Origin: JBPCQA01 sp050998615
Lineage (GTDB): Bacteria > Actinomycetota > Actinomycetes > Propionibacteriales > Nocardioidaceae
Direction of reading: 5' to 3'
Length of the DNA stretch: 19,669 bases
NCBI GenBank assembly: GCA_050998615.1
Contig: JBPCQA010000058.1
Span: 1-19,669, forward strand
Positions 5,345-13,737 of the stretch are shown here, one piece after another. Below the pieces are notes generated by a model. It saw only the letters and a list, made by a program, of their open reading frames with translations, did no database searches and had not been told where the DNA came from. Position numbers and translations under genes: made by a program. Numbering within the stretch: position 1 is the first letter of the stretch; each line of letters starts with the position of its first letter.

Positions 5345-7168
5345 TCAGTGACAGGTCGGCAGGGAGACCGAGGTCTGCTGCGGGCTGATGCCCGGCTGGG
5401 TGATGACGACCGGCGCGCCGGGCACGACCGGCTCCAGCAACGACAGCACCAGCGTGTGCGTCTGGCCGGGCGCGAACTCCAGGTCGAACAGGAACACCGG
5501 ATGCCCGCGCTCGGTGTAGGACTGCGCGCCCGCCGTCCGCCCGTCGATGGTCACCTTCCGCAGCCCGGCACCATGGGTCGCCTCGTACGCCACCAGCAGC
5601 CGGTTCGCGCCCGACTGGTAGGCGTAGCGCGGCTTGTCGTTGCGTTCGGTGACGTAGGCCGGCAACCCGTGCGCCGGCGCCCCGTTGGTCAGCCGCAGCG
5701 TCACCGTCGTCTCCCGCATCGACCCCCGGCACGGCCCGCCGGTGTAGCTCAGCGAGCGGTGCAGGTAGTAGTCCAGCTTGTTGCCGCCGGCGTTGTTGAC
5801 GACCAGCCCGGCGTACGGCGCACTGGTCTGCGGCACCGTGCCACCGATCTTGGCGCCGGCCAGCAGCGACTCCTCGCCGGGGTGGGCGCTGAAGACCACC
5901 AGCCGACGCTCGTCCACCGAGGTCACCGCCGCGCGGACCAGGGCCACCGGGTCGGCGTGCCCAGCGCCGGACAGCACGTGCGCGGTGACCGCCTTGGCGA
6001 TGTCGATCAGGTAGCGCTTGCGGGCCGCCGGGTCGGTGGAGAACCGCGCGTAGGCCTGCTGCTGGGTCAGCGCGACGATGTTGCCGGCGGTGATCTGGGT
6101 GCCGCCGGCCATCCGGACCGGGCCGGTCACGGCGAGCAGGTGGCTCAGCGTCGTCGGATCCAGCGCGATCGCCCCGTCGAGCTGCTGGCCGGTCTTGCGC
6201 TGCCACATCGACGCCCAGATCTGCGCCGCGTAGGGGAAGTGCGGACTGACGTTGGTGTTCCCGTAGGTCTTCATCGGGCCGAACTGGCCCCACAACTGGT
6301 CGAAGTCGCTCCCGAGCTTCACCGACGCCGTCGCGCCGCCCAGCGCTGAGTCGCTCTCGAAGCGGTCGAAGGTGATCGTGCCATGGTCGGCGGTGACGAT
6401 GGCGAACGCCCCGGCCAGACCCCCGGTGCCGCGCGCCTCGGCCTCGGTCTGCACGGCGAGGAAGTAGTGCCGCGATCCGGCGCTGCCGAGCATCGGTGGC
6501 ATCAGCCGGGCGGCCAGGTCGGCGTCGTGGACGACCCCACCGACCGAGGCCACCTGCGTGGCGAGCTCGGCGCGGGCCTGGTCTGCCGGGCCCAGCCAGG
6601 TGTGCTGGGGGAGGCCGTTGACCGTACGCCGTACCCGCGCCAGCGTGACCCCGGCCCGGTCGAGCGACGGCCGGGCGCGGGCCAGCACGCCGATGTCGAT
6701 GCGGTTGCCGGCCGGCCGCAGCTGGGCCGGATCGATGCGGGCGGCCGAGTCGATCAGCGGCTGCAGCGCGTTCTCGGCTAGATCGTCGACGGCGACCGTG
6801 GTGCCACGGACGGTGTGGAACGCGCCGCCGACCCAGGGCAGGTGCCCGGCGACCCACCAGGCCGGTCCGGAGGTGAGTTGCCGGGACCGCTTGGCGTGAC
6901 CGGCCACCAGGTCGGCGCGAGCCTGGGCGGTGGCGATGTCCCGTTGGCCGGTCAGCGTGCGGATCTGGGCAAGCTCGCCCTGCGCCTGGGTGAGCTGGGA
7001 TCGGGCCATCAGCCCCGTCAGGGCCACCCAGACCGCCCCGAACACCAGGATCAGCAGCACCGGCAGCCCCACCCGCAGGCCCCACTTGCGGATCAGCCTT
7101 CGCCGACGACGGCGCCGCCTGCGACGACGACGCCGTTCGCGCTCCGGGTCGGTCGGCTCCGGACGCAC
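5345..7168 (-). CDS. DUF4012 membrane-anchored extracellular protein
   Basis: A 607-residue protein (GTG start). Residues 1-28 are extremely basic, with 13 consecutive arginines at about 12-24. A single membrane segment follows at about 31-53 (GLPVLLILVFGAVWVALTGL). A coiled helical stretch rich in Gln and Ala comes next, then a long extracellular region. The DUF4012 signature is HYFLAVQTEAEARGTGGLAGAFAIV. A beta-rich C-terminal part ends in SLPTCH. The family is unassigned functionally but is typically encoded in actinobacterial polysaccharide loci, so a role in assembling or attaching the glycan is inferred from context only. The upstream LPQTG gene is on the same strand 62 bp away, so the two probably form an operon. 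No better start is visible, although GGGAGGGG at about 7200 lies further upstream than usual. Confidence 0.85.
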   Translation of the reverse strand: MRPEPTDPERERRRRRRRRRRRRRLIRKWGLRVGLPVLLILVFGAVWVALTGLMARSQLTQAQGELAQIRTLTGQRDIATAQARADLVAGHAKRSRQLTSGPAWWVAGHLPWVGGAFHTVRGTTVAVDDLAENALQPLIDSAARIDPAQLRPAGNRIDIGVLARARPSLDRAGVTLARVRRTVNGLPQHTWLGPADQARAELATQVASVGGVVHDADLAARLMPPMLGSAGSRHYFLAVQTEAEARGTGGLAGAFAIVTADHGTITFDRFESDSALGGATASVKLGSDFDQLWGQFGPMKTYGNTNVSPHFPYAAQIWASMWQRKTGQQLDGAIALDPTTLSHLLAVTGPVRMAGGTQITAGNIVALTQQQAYARFSTDPAARKRYLIDIAKAVTAHVLSGAGHADPVALVRAAVTSVDERRLVVFSAHPGEESLLAGAKIGGTVPQTSAPYAGLVVNNAGGNKLDYYLHRSLSYTGGPCRGSMRETTVTLRLTNGAPAHGLPAYVTERNDKPRYAYQSGANRLLVAYEATHGAGLRKVTIDGRTAGAQSYTERGHPVFLFDLEFAPGQTHTLVLSLLEPVVPGAPVVITQPGISPQQTSVSLPTCH

Positions 7169-7230
7169 CCCGGGCTCACTGGAGGCGTCGATCGCCGACC
7201 CCTCCCGGCAGCGAGATCAGCAGGGGTACG

Positions 7231-7776
7231 TCAGGCAGATGCGGAGTGCCGACGACGCCGCACGGCGACCAGAAGCAGGGTGCCGATCAGCAGCAGGCCG
7301 ACGCCGGTGCCCGCCAGCGGCGCCAGCAGGGTGCTGCCGGTCTGCGGCAGCCCACCGCCACCGCGCGCGCTGGTGGATGACACCACGGTGACCATGCCAA
7401 CCGCCCGCTCGCCGGCAACACCGGTCAGGCAGACGTGGCGCTGACCAAGATGCGTGTCGGACGGGATGGTGACGGTGACCGAGACATCGCCCTGAGCGTC
7501 TGCCGTGGTAGTGCCTAGCACCGTTCCAGTCCCGCAGAACGAGGCGGTGACCGTCTCGCCCGCAGTGAAGCCGGTGCCAGCGAGGTTTAGCGAACCGCCC
7601 GGGCTCACGACCGTCTGGCCGAGCACGATGGTCTGGCACTGCCCGGGGGGGTACGTACCCGCCGTGCACGGCGCCGCCGAGGCTGCGGTGGCGGCCCCGA
7701 AGGCGAGGCCCAATGTGGTCAGGAGACCGGCGACCGCGATGGTCGCCACCCTGACGAAGTTGCCTGAGCTGCGCAT
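7231..7776 (-). CDS. LPQTG sortase-anchored surface protein
   Basis: A 181-residue secreted protein. Residues 1-35 are a signal peptide with a basic start, a hydrophobic core (VATIAVAGLLTTLGLAF) and an AxA-type site at ASA. The mature part is one small beta-rich module (PGGSLNLAGTGFTAGETV, then TVTIPSDTHLGQRHVCLTG). This resembles the repeated extracellular Ig-like domains of actinobacterial wall proteins, and its two inner cysteines could form a disulphide. The C-terminus has a Gly-rich linker, LPQTG at about 144-148, a hydrophobic segment and RRRRH. This is a complete cell-wall sorting signal, to be cut between Thr and Gly by a sortase and linked to peptidoglycan. ATG 7776 is preceded by GGGAGG at 4-5 nt. 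No sortase gene lies in the window. The gene leads into the DUF4012 gene. Confidence 0.9.
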   Translation of the reverse strand: MRSSGNFVRVATIAVAGLLTTLGLAFGAATAASAAPCTAGTYPPGQCQTIVLGQTVVSPGGSLNLAGTGFTAGETVTASFCGTGTVLGTTTADAQGDVSVTVTIPSDTHLGQRHVCLTGVAGERAVGMVTVVSSTSARGGGGLPQTGSTLLAPLAGTGVGLLLIGTLLLVAVRRRRHSASA

Positions 7777-7810
7777 GAGCCCTCCCGTGCCGACGAAGTG
7801 GGACAGACCC

Positions 7811-7853
7811 CACGATCGTGTGGAGCCTAGCCTACGTGGGGCTAGCCTGTCAC
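7811..7853 (-). promoter_or_regulatory. Promoter and inverted repeats upstream of the LPQTG gene
   Basis: On the minus strand, GTGACA (7853-7848) and TAGGCT (7829-7824) are separated by 18 nt and could be -35 and -10. AGCCTAGCC (7824-7832) and GGCTAGCCT (7840-7848) form an inverted repeat with one mismatch that spans the spacer. CACGATCGTG (7811-7820) is a perfect palindrome at the expected transcript start. Together these suggest a regulated promoter. Confidence 0.4.
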
Positions 7854-7899
7854 TACGTTCCGCGAACGCTCTTGAGAGAGCCGAAGCTGTCTTACCTCT

Positions 7900-7934
7900 C
7901 CCAGCGAGTCAGCCCTCCCCCAGCGAGTCAGCCC
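7900..7934. repeat. 16-bp direct repeat in the divergent intergenic region
   Basis: CCCAGCGAGTCAGCCC occurs at 7900-7915 and 7919-7934 with a 19-bp period, in the 299-bp gap between the divergent LPQTG gene and the polysaccharide operon. This nearly two-turn spacing would suit a paired regulator site, or it may be a simple duplication. I see no gene in this gap. Confidence 0.6.
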
Positions 7935-8013
7935 GGACCGCACTCAGTGCTGCTGCGGATCGCACTCGACTGTCGTTAGTCTCAGGCACCGGATGGCGGG
8001 ACGGACACCGCAG

Positions 8014-8027
8014 GGGCAGATCTGCCC
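8014..8027. promoter_or_regulatory. 14-bp palindrome upstream of the polysaccharide operon
   Basis: GGGCAGATCTGCCC is perfectly self-complementary and lies 48 bp before the TTG start of the first glycosyltransferase. This is a reasonable place for an operator controlling the operon. No convincing -10/-35 pair was found next to it. Confidence 0.4.
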
Positions 8028-8075
8028 AACCGATGTCGTCGCCACTGACCGTTCTCACCGATCGGACCGCAGTTC

Positions 8076-9182
8076 TTGAGTCCTCAACACGCACCCATCG
8101 CGTCGCCGTCCTCACACGCGCTCATCGTCACCCCCTCGTCGGGTCTGGGCGGGGGTATCGAGCGGTATGTGACCACTATGGTCCACGCGCTCGTTGAGCA
8201 TGACGTCGACGTCGTGGTGCGCTCGCTGACCATGCCTGGTCGTCCCGCCACGCTCACGCGCAAGATGGTCTTCGCCCTCCGGATCTGGATCTTTTGCCTG
8301 ACCGCTGCCAAGGACTTTCACTTGGTGCTGGTTCATCCAGACCTGATGCCAGTCGCCCTGGCTGCTCGATGGGCTCCGCGCTGTCAATCGACGTCCGTCA
8401 TCTGTCACGGCATCGACATCTGGCAGGGATGGAGCGCCAGCGCACGGCTCCTCTTGCGGCTGTTGCGCCCGAGCGTCTTCGGCGTCAGCGGATTCTCAGC
8501 TGGCGCACTCCTGCGGTGGACGCCGGCTGGTGTGCTGCCACCGGGTCTGGACCGATCGTGGTTCGACACGCTTCAGGAGGCCGCTGCACGGGTGGTCGGT
8601 CGAGCCGACGCGGATGAGTTCCATGTCTTATCCACTTTCAGACTCTCGGATTGGGAGAGAAAGGGGTTGCCACAACTAGTCTCGGCGCTGCAGTCGTTGC
8701 AGGGACTCACCAAGATCACGCTCCACATCGCCGGTCACGGTGAGCCATCACTCGACATGCGCCAACTTATCGACCCGCATGACTGGATAACAATTCACCA
8801 GAATCTTGCCGACCGAGATCTAGCCAGACTGTACGCCGAAGCGGACGTTTTCGTCTTGGCGAGTCGGTTACGCAATCGGCCGCCCGTGAGCGGGGAAGGA
8901 TTCGGATTGGTTCTCGCCGAGGCTCAGGTGGCGGGCACGCCAGTCATCGCACCCGCGCGCGGCGGATCGTGGGACGCGTTCTGGCCCGGGATCACTGGTC
9001 TGGCCCCCAGAGGCGAGACGGCTGCCGAACTAGCAGACGTCCTGCGCCTGCTCATCGAAGATCCGCCCACGCTCAGCAAGATGCGTGAGGCAAGTCGGAC
9101 TTGGCCGGCCGAGAAATTCGACCCAGACCGGCATGCGGCGCTCACGTACCGAACGCTGATCCCCGCGGATCCGACCTCATGA
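8076..9182 (+). CDS. Family 4 glycosyltransferase (GT-B)
   Basis: A 368-residue protein that would transfer a sugar from a nucleotide donor to a lipid-linked acceptor on the cytoplasmic face of the membrane. It has the two-domain GT-B layout. The N-terminal acceptor domain opens with HALIVTPSSGLGGGIERYV (14-32). The donor domain includes FHVLSTFRL (182-190) and LHIAGHGE, and the retaining GT4 motif EGFGLVLAE (Glu274 and Glu282). TTG at 8076 is the only start in the frame after the stop at 8046 and before the conserved N-terminus. It has no clear ribosome site, so this start is the weak point. It is the first gene of the plus-strand operon, and its stop overlaps the next start as ATGA. Donor and acceptor cannot be read from sequence. 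Confidence 0.9.
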   Translation: MSPQHAPIASPSSHALIVTPSSGLGGGIERYVTTMVHALVEHDVDVVVRSLTMPGRPATLTRKMVFALRIWIFCLTAAKDFHLVLVHPDLMPVALAARWAPRCQSTSVICHGIDIWQGWSASARLLLRLLRPSVFGVSGFSAGALLRWTPAGVLPPGLDRSWFDTLQEAAARVVGRADADEFHVLSTFRLSDWERKGLPQLVSALQSLQGLTKITLHIAGHGEPSLDMRQLIDPHDWITIHQNLADRDLARLYAEADVFVLASRLRNRPPVSGEGFGLVLAEAQVAGTPVIAPARGGSWDAFWPGITGLAPRGETAAELADVLRLLIEDPPTLSKMREASRTWPAEKFDPDRHAALTYRTLIPADPTS

Positions 9183-10102
9183 GGGCGAGTCGCAGGGCAG
9201 GACCCTGGCGGTGGCGCTCGGCCGGATGGCTCGACGGCAACCTTCGTGAGATTCGTGGCCACGATCGCGTGGTGAGCCTCGTGCGGGGAAAGCGGTCAAC
9301 CTTCGGTCCGGTTAAGGGCCGGACCTATGACGGAGTGCGCTTCGCATTCGAGGGCCGGGACTCACGCGACGGGAGCGTTCGAGCGTTGATCGCCCTCCAA
9401 TATCGCTCGACGACGCTTGAGCCCGTGCTCCGGGCGGCTCTGAACCCCGGCGATTGCTGCTATGACATCGGTGCCAACATTGGGCTGTATGCAGTGCGTG
9501 CCGCGCAGCTGGTGGGCCGTGCAGGTCAGGTCTACGCGTTCGAGCCCGCTCCGTATCCGAGAAGACTCCTCGGCAGCCTCATCGCAGAGAACGCAGTCAA
9601 CGACGGTACGACAGTTGTCGCGACGGCCGTGTCCGGACAGTCGGGCCAACTGAGCCTGCGCACCCAGCCCGGCGCCTCAGGGCTGAGCTTTACTCCAATG
9701 GAGACCGAGGAATCGGACCTGACCGTGCCAGCGATCACCATCGATGAGTTCGCGAGGGAGCACCGTCCGCCCCACCTGGTGAAGGTGGACGTCGAAGGTC
9801 ACGAGGTCGAGGTCATCCGGGGAGCCCTCGATTGCCTGGAGTCGCACCGTCCTGTCATGGTTCTGGAGGTCATCGACAGCCACCTTCGGCGCGCCGGATC
9901 TTCGGTGAGCGAGCTTCAGGCTCTCCTCGCGGAAAACGACTACAGCTTGTGGTATCTAACGCAACGCGGCCTCTCTCCCGCTTCCGACCCAGGGTCGCAA
10001 GCAACTCCCAACGCCTTGGCCGTGCCGCGAAAAACGCGTCGCGGAGATCACCTTCTTGAACAGTTGCGCGAAACTCGATTCCGCCGCAATCAGACCGAGT
10101 AA
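9179..10102 (+). CDS. FkbM-family SAM-dependent methyltransferase
   Basis: A 307-residue protein started at ATG 9179, which overlaps the upstream stop as ATGA. An in-frame start at 9101 lies inside the preceding gene and is rejected. The SAM-binding motif is YDIGANIGLYAVRAA (95-109), followed by an acidic ribose-binding position in YAFEPAP (Glu122) and the FkbM hallmark KVDVEGHEVEVIRGA (202-216). FkbM enzymes O-methylate hydroxyls, and those in polysaccharide loci usually cap or decorate a sugar. Residues 1-70 form an N-terminal extension. The enzyme should be cytoplasmic. The sugar targeted is unknown. Cotranscription with the flanking sugar genes supports glycan modification rather than small-molecule biosynthesis. 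Confidence 0.9.
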   Translation: MRASRRAGPWRWRSAGWLDGNLREIRGHDRVVSLVRGKRSTFGPVKGRTYDGVRFAFEGRDSRDGSVRALIALQYRSTTLEPVLRAALNPGDCCYDIGANIGLYAVRAAQLVGRAGQVYAFEPAPYPRRLLGSLIAENAVNDGTTVVATAVSGQSGQLSLRTQPGASGLSFTPMETEESDLTVPAITIDEFAREHRPPHLVKVDVEGHEVEVIRGALDCLESHRPVMVLEVIDSHLRRAGSSVSELQALLAENDYSLWYLTQRGLSPASDPGSQATPNALAVPRKTRRGDHLLEQLRETRFRRNQTE

Positions 10103-10115
10103 GGGACGTGACCTG

Positions 10116-11390
10116 ATGAGTCCCCAACGCAAGAAGCGCGTCGGCGTCGTTGGTCTCGGCTACGTCGGGCTGCCCTTGGCGATCCGAGCAGCCGAGGTGG
10201 GCTACGAAGTCGTCGGTGTCGACGCGGATGCCTCAAGGGTCGCGTGCATCCGATCCGGGTCGTCTCCTATTGAGGATGTGTCAGACGACCGACTGAGAAC
10301 GTTACTCCAAGCGCACCGACGATTGACTGTGACGGACGACTATGAAAACCTCTCGGCTTTCGATATCGCTGTTATCACGGTCCCGACACCTCTGAAAGAC
10401 CGCATGCCCGATCTCTCGTATGTCGAGGCCGCGACGGTAAGCGTGGCTCCCCACGTCAGACCCGGTTGCCTCGTCGTTCTGGAATCCACAACCTATCCTG
10501 GAACGACCGAGGAGCTGGTCGCCCCGCTTCTTGCTCAGGGCAGCGGCTTGCGCCCAGGTCGCGACTTCCATCTGGGCTTCAGTCCTGAGAGGATCGACCC
10601 CGGAAATTTGACCTGGACACTGGAAACCACCCCCAAGGTCGTCTCGGGGATGGACGACGCGTCCTTGCAGGCAGTCACTGACTTCTATGCAGACATCACT
10701 GATCGCTGCGTTCAGGTCAACTCTACCCGCGCTGCAGAGCTCGCGAAGCTGCTGGAGAACACCTTCCGGCACGTCAACATCGCGCTGGTCAACGAGATGG
10801 CCATGTTCGCCCGCGAGCTCGACATCGACATCTGGGAGGTCGTCGAGGCGGCCGCCAGCAAGCCTTTCGGCTTCATGAAATTCTTGCCTGGCCCCGGTGT
10901 CGGCGGACACTGTCTTCCGATCGATCCCGCGTACTTGTCCTGGCAGGTGCGTCGCACCACCGGCCGTCCCTTCCGCTTCGTCGAGCTGGCTTGCGACATC
11001 AACGATCACATGCCCGACTACGTCGTCCAGCGCCTCACGACCGAGTTGAATCTGCGCTCTCTGCCCGTGCACGGCACCAAGGTTCTGGTCCTGGGGTTGG
11101 CCTACAAGGCCAACACTGGTGACGCCCGAGAGTCACCTGCCGTCCGGATCATCGCCTTGCTGCAGAAGTTGGGTGCGGACGTATGCGTCATCGATCCACT
11201 CGTCAATCCCGGGCACTTTCCGGCCGGCGTGATCCACGCTGCGCTGGACGGCGAGACGCTCGCGGGTTGTGACGCCGCTGTGCTGGTCACCGATCACGAC
11301 TGCTTCGACTACGGCCTCGTGCAACGCACGGTCCCGCTCGTGTTGGATTGCCGGCACCGGATGAGCGGGACTCGGGTTGTCAATCTCTAG
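10116..11390 (+). CDS. UDP-N-acetylhexosamine 6-dehydrogenase (WbpA/WecC type)
   Basis: A 424-residue NAD-dependent enzyme that oxidises C6 of a UDP-sugar twice to a uronic acid. ATG 10116 is preceded by AAGGGA at 10101-10106. The N-terminal Rossmann motif is VGVVGLGYVGLPLA (9-22). ESTTYPGTTEE (123-133) and FSPERIDPGN (155-164) are typical of UDP-HexNAc dehydrogenases. Catalytic residues are Lys211 and Asn221 in the central helix and Cys266 in GVGGHCLPIDPAYLSW. These points suggest UDP-GlcNAc or UDP-ManNAc as substrate rather than UDP-glucose, but specificity is inferred. The C-terminal UDP-binding domain contains LGLAYKANTGDARESPA. The product would place an acidic sugar in the repeat unit. 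The stop lies inside or just before the next gene's start region. Confidence 0.92.
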   Translation: MSPQRKKRVGVVGLGYVGLPLAIRAAEVGYEVVGVDADASRVACIRSGSSPIEDVSDDRLRTLLQAHRRLTVTDDYENLSAFDIAVITVPTPLKDRMPDLSYVEAATVSVAPHVRPGCLVVLESTTYPGTTEELVAPLLAQGSGLRPGRDFHLGFSPERIDPGNLTWTLETTPKVVSGMDDASLQAVTDFYADITDRCVQVNSTRAAELAKLLENTFRHVNIALVNEMAMFARELDIDIWEVVEAAASKPFGFMKFLPGPGVGGHCLPIDPAYLSWQVRRTTGRPFRFVELACDINDHMPDYVVQRLTTELNLRSLPVHGTKVLVLGLAYKANTGDARESPAVRIIALLQKLGADVCVIDPLVNPGHFPAGVIHAALDGETLAGCDAAVLVTDHDCFDYGLVQRTVPLVLDCRHRMSGTRVVNL

Positions 11391-11406
11391 CAGGAGCAAG
11401 CTGAGA

Positions 11407-12747
11407 TTGCTGAGCTGGGTGCCGGTGGGGGTCGCCAGAACTGCAGGTGTCAACCTCGGCTCGACTGTCGTGGCGGCGGCTACCGGGCTCATCCTGGCCA
11501 GACTGCTCGGCGCGTACGCCAGGGGCGGCTATGCCGCCGTCAACGCGTGGTTCGGAGCGGCTCTTGTCCTGGGCGAACTCGGTCTGACCGGGGCAACCAC
11601 CTACTTCGTCGCCCGGGAGCCGGAGCGGGCTCACAGCTACGTCGCCACGGCGCGCCGCCTCTTCCTTGTCCAGGGCGCGGTCACTACTTTGATCCTGCTG
11701 GCGGTCGCGCCGATTCTAGGGGGGGGAGCGACCCGGCAGACCGCGGCGTTCATGGTCTTGTTCGCGGTAGTGCCGGTGCAGTTCTTGGTGGGTCTCTACA
11801 CCTTCGCCCTGCAGGCGATGTCCATCCCACTGTGGAATGCGGTCCGACTGTCCCAACCAGTTATCTACGCGCTTCTGATCGCCGGCCTGTGGCTGACAGG
11901 CTCGGTCACCCTGCTGTCGGCGGTCCTCATGCTCGCCGTCAGCATGACGGCTCCATTGGCGATCTCGTGGGCGCTCTACAGATCACTGCATGTTCCGTCT
12001 GGACACTGGAATCGCACTCTGGTCCGTCCACTGCTGACCTACGGGACAAGCACGCTGGCCGCAACCGCCCCCACCCTGGTGAACGTGAGACTCGATCAGA
12101 TCGTGCTATCCGTGGCCGTTCCCCGCGCGGAGCTCGGTCAGTATGCGCTAGCCGTGTCCATCTCTGCCTTTAGTTTCCCGATCAGTGCCGCATTCGGCTA
12201 TATAGCGATGCCTCAGTTGGCCCGGCTGCGTGCCACGGTGGGGGACGAGCGAGCGCGGATCATACGGCGAGCAATTCGTGGGTCCACAGCCGTGGCCACG
12301 CTCACGGCCATCCCGATACTCGCTGCGGCTTGGCTCCTCACCGGGCCGGTCTTCGGTCCGCAATACTCACGAGTCCCGAGCCTGGTCCTCGTCCTCACGC
12401 CTGGCGCCGTGTTCCTGGCAGTCAAGCAGGTCTCGGGGGATGTGCTGCGCGGACTCGGGCAACCGCGAGCCGTTGCCCGTTGTGAGGGCGCCGCCGCGGT
12501 TGTGACCGTGCTTGGTCTGGCAGCGTCGCTCCCGCTGTGGGGCACCTACGGCGCGGCCGGCACATCGGTCGTCTCCTATGCTGTTGCGTGCCTGCTTCTC
12601 CTTCGAGCGCTCAAGAGAGCTGAGAACGCCGAGCCCGGCACCGTGCCGGTCGCGACCGAGCCTCCGACTCCGATTGATCCAGACCCCGATGTCTTCGCCG
12701 CTATCCCGGATCGCCTCGTCGGCCGCCGGACCCAGGAGAGTGACTAG
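11407..12747 (+). CDS. Wzx-like polysaccharide flippase
   Basis: A polytopic membrane protein of the MOP superfamily that would flip the undecaprenyl-linked repeat unit to the outer face. There are about 12-14 hydrophobic segments, starting with STVVAAATGLILARLLG and continuing through VLGELGLTGATTYF to VVSYAVACLLLL. The tail after the last segment is Pro- and Asp-rich. Two starts are possible: TTG 11377, overlapping the dehydrogenase by 14 nt, or TTG 11407 with AGGAG 10 nt upstream. I use 11407 (446 residues). A run of eight Gs at 11719-11726 lies inside the coding sequence and could be a slippage point. The position next to a Wzy-like gene and a dehydrogenase supports a Wzx role. MurJ or a lipid II flippase is less likely in this operon. 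Confidence 0.86.
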   Translation: MLSWVPVGVARTAGVNLGSTVVAAATGLILARLLGAYARGGYAAVNAWFGAALVLGELGLTGATTYFVAREPERAHSYVATARRLFLVQGAVTTLILLAVAPILGGGATRQTAAFMVLFAVVPVQFLVGLYTFALQAMSIPLWNAVRLSQPVIYALLIAGLWLTGSVTLLSAVLMLAVSMTAPLAISWALYRSLHVPSGHWNRTLVRPLLTYGTSTLAATAPTLVNVRLDQIVLSVAVPRAELGQYALAVSISAFSFPISAAFGYIAMPQLARLRATVGDERARIIRRAIRGSTAVATLTAIPILAAAWLLTGPVFGPQYSRVPSLVLVLTPGAVFLAVKQVSGDVLRGLGQPRAVARCEGAAAVVTVLGLAASLPLWGTYGAAGTSVVSYAVACLLLLRALKRAENAEPGTVPVATEPPTPIDPDPDVFAAIPDRLVGRRTQESD

Positions 12748-13737
12748 ATGACAGTCCGGGTAGGAGTCGTCGGGCCGGATGACCCGGACTTGTTCGCGGA
12801 CAACATCGCCTCAGCGCTGGAATCCAGCGGGATCGCGACCATCCGACTAGGGGCCGCCTTGCCTGCGGGCCGCGCGCACTCCATCAACGCTGTAGTCGAC
12901 CTGGCCGCGCGCGCATCAACGCGCGCCACGCTCTTGTTCCAGCAACGGCTGGTCAGGTCTGCCGAATCCTTCGGTTGCCAGATCATCATAAGTAGCGACG
13001 CCCGCCTGGATCCCGAGACCGTTAGCCAGCTCCGGCGCCGAGGCAGCAAGGTCGCGTTGTGGTATCCCGATTCTGTCGCCAATATCGGTCGCCAACTCAT
13101 GTTGCGAGCGCCATACGATCATTTGTATTTCAAGGAGCCCCAGCTCGTCGAGCGCCTGAACGCCCTTCTCGAGCTACCCGTGAGCTATCTACCGGAAGCG
13201 TGTAACCCCGTCTGGCATCGCCCTGAAGGTCGGGGGTCCACCGAGCCCTATCTCGCCGTGGTCGGCAACCTGTATCCGTCGCGAGTCCGTCTGCTGGACC
13301 GGCTGCTGGCGCATAATATCCCGCTCAGGTTGCACTCCGGCGCCCGGCCCGCCTGGCTGGACAGTTTCGCTGCAGGTGGACTACCTGTCCACGGGGAAAT
13401 CCGGCGAGCCGAAAAGGCTCACACCTTTCGGCAGGCCGCCGGCGTTCTCAACAACCTGCACCCTGCAGAACTTCTCGGGGTGAACTGCCGCCTCTTCGAG
13501 GCTGCCGGATCTGGTGCAGCGGTGCTCTGTGAAGATAGGCCGGCCCTGAGGGACCTGTTTGAACGCGACACAGAACTCTTCACATTTTCGACTTTTGACG
13601 AACTCTTGATGGCGGCGCGCCTGGTGCTCGCTGACCAAGCGACAGCTGAGGAGAGGGGCGATGCTGCTGCCCGGCGGGCGCACAGCGAACATACGTACTC
13701 GCATCGCCTGCAAACCATTCTGAGCGACCTAGCATGA
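12748..13737 (+). CDS. CgeB-like glycosyltransferase
   Basis: A 329-residue cytoplasmic protein. ATG 12748 directly follows the flippase stop and is preceded by AGGAG (12734-12738). The N-terminal half is a nucleotide-fold domain (VGVVGPDDPDLFADNIASAL). The C-terminal half has the pattern of the Glyco_trans_1_2/CgeB family: LAVVGNLYPSRVRLLD, AHTFRQAAGVLNNLHP, GVNCRLFEAAGSGAAVLCED and LREDLFE-like LRDLFERD. The family belongs to GT-B enzymes and is poorly characterised; donor and acceptor are unknown. It should add one sugar to the lipid-linked unit. The stop overlaps the next start as ATGA, implying translational coupling to the polymerase. Confidence 0.8.
   Translation: MTVRVGVVGPDDPDLFADNIASALESSGIATIRLGAALPAGRAHSINAVVDLAARASTRATLLFQQRLVRSAESFGCQIIISSDARLDPETVSQLRRRGSKVALWYPDSVANIGRQLMLRAPYDHLYFKEPQLVERLNALLELPVSYLPEACNPVWHRPEGRGSTEPYLAVVGNLYPSRVRLLDRLLAHNIPLRLHSGARPAWLDSFAAGGLPVHGEIRRAEKAHTFRQAAGVLNNLHPAELLGVNCRLFEAAGSGAAVLCEDRPALRDLFERDTELFTFSTFDELLMAARLVLADQATAEERGDAAARRAHSEHTYSHRLQTILSDLA

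Noticed and set aside
5289..7085. A 598-codon minus-strand frame overlapping the DUF4012 gene
   Set aside because: Same strand, other frame, very rich in Arg, Gly and Ala. The DUF4012 frame has a membrane segment and the family signature.
7649..7660. 12-bp palindrome GGGTACGTACCC
   Set aside because: It is inside the coding sequence of the LPQTG protein (GTYPP). In GC-rich coding DNA such palindromes arise by chance.
7900..7934. Possible start of a CRISPR-like array
   Set aside because: Only two repeat copies of 16 bp with a 3-bp gap. There are no spacers and no cas genes.
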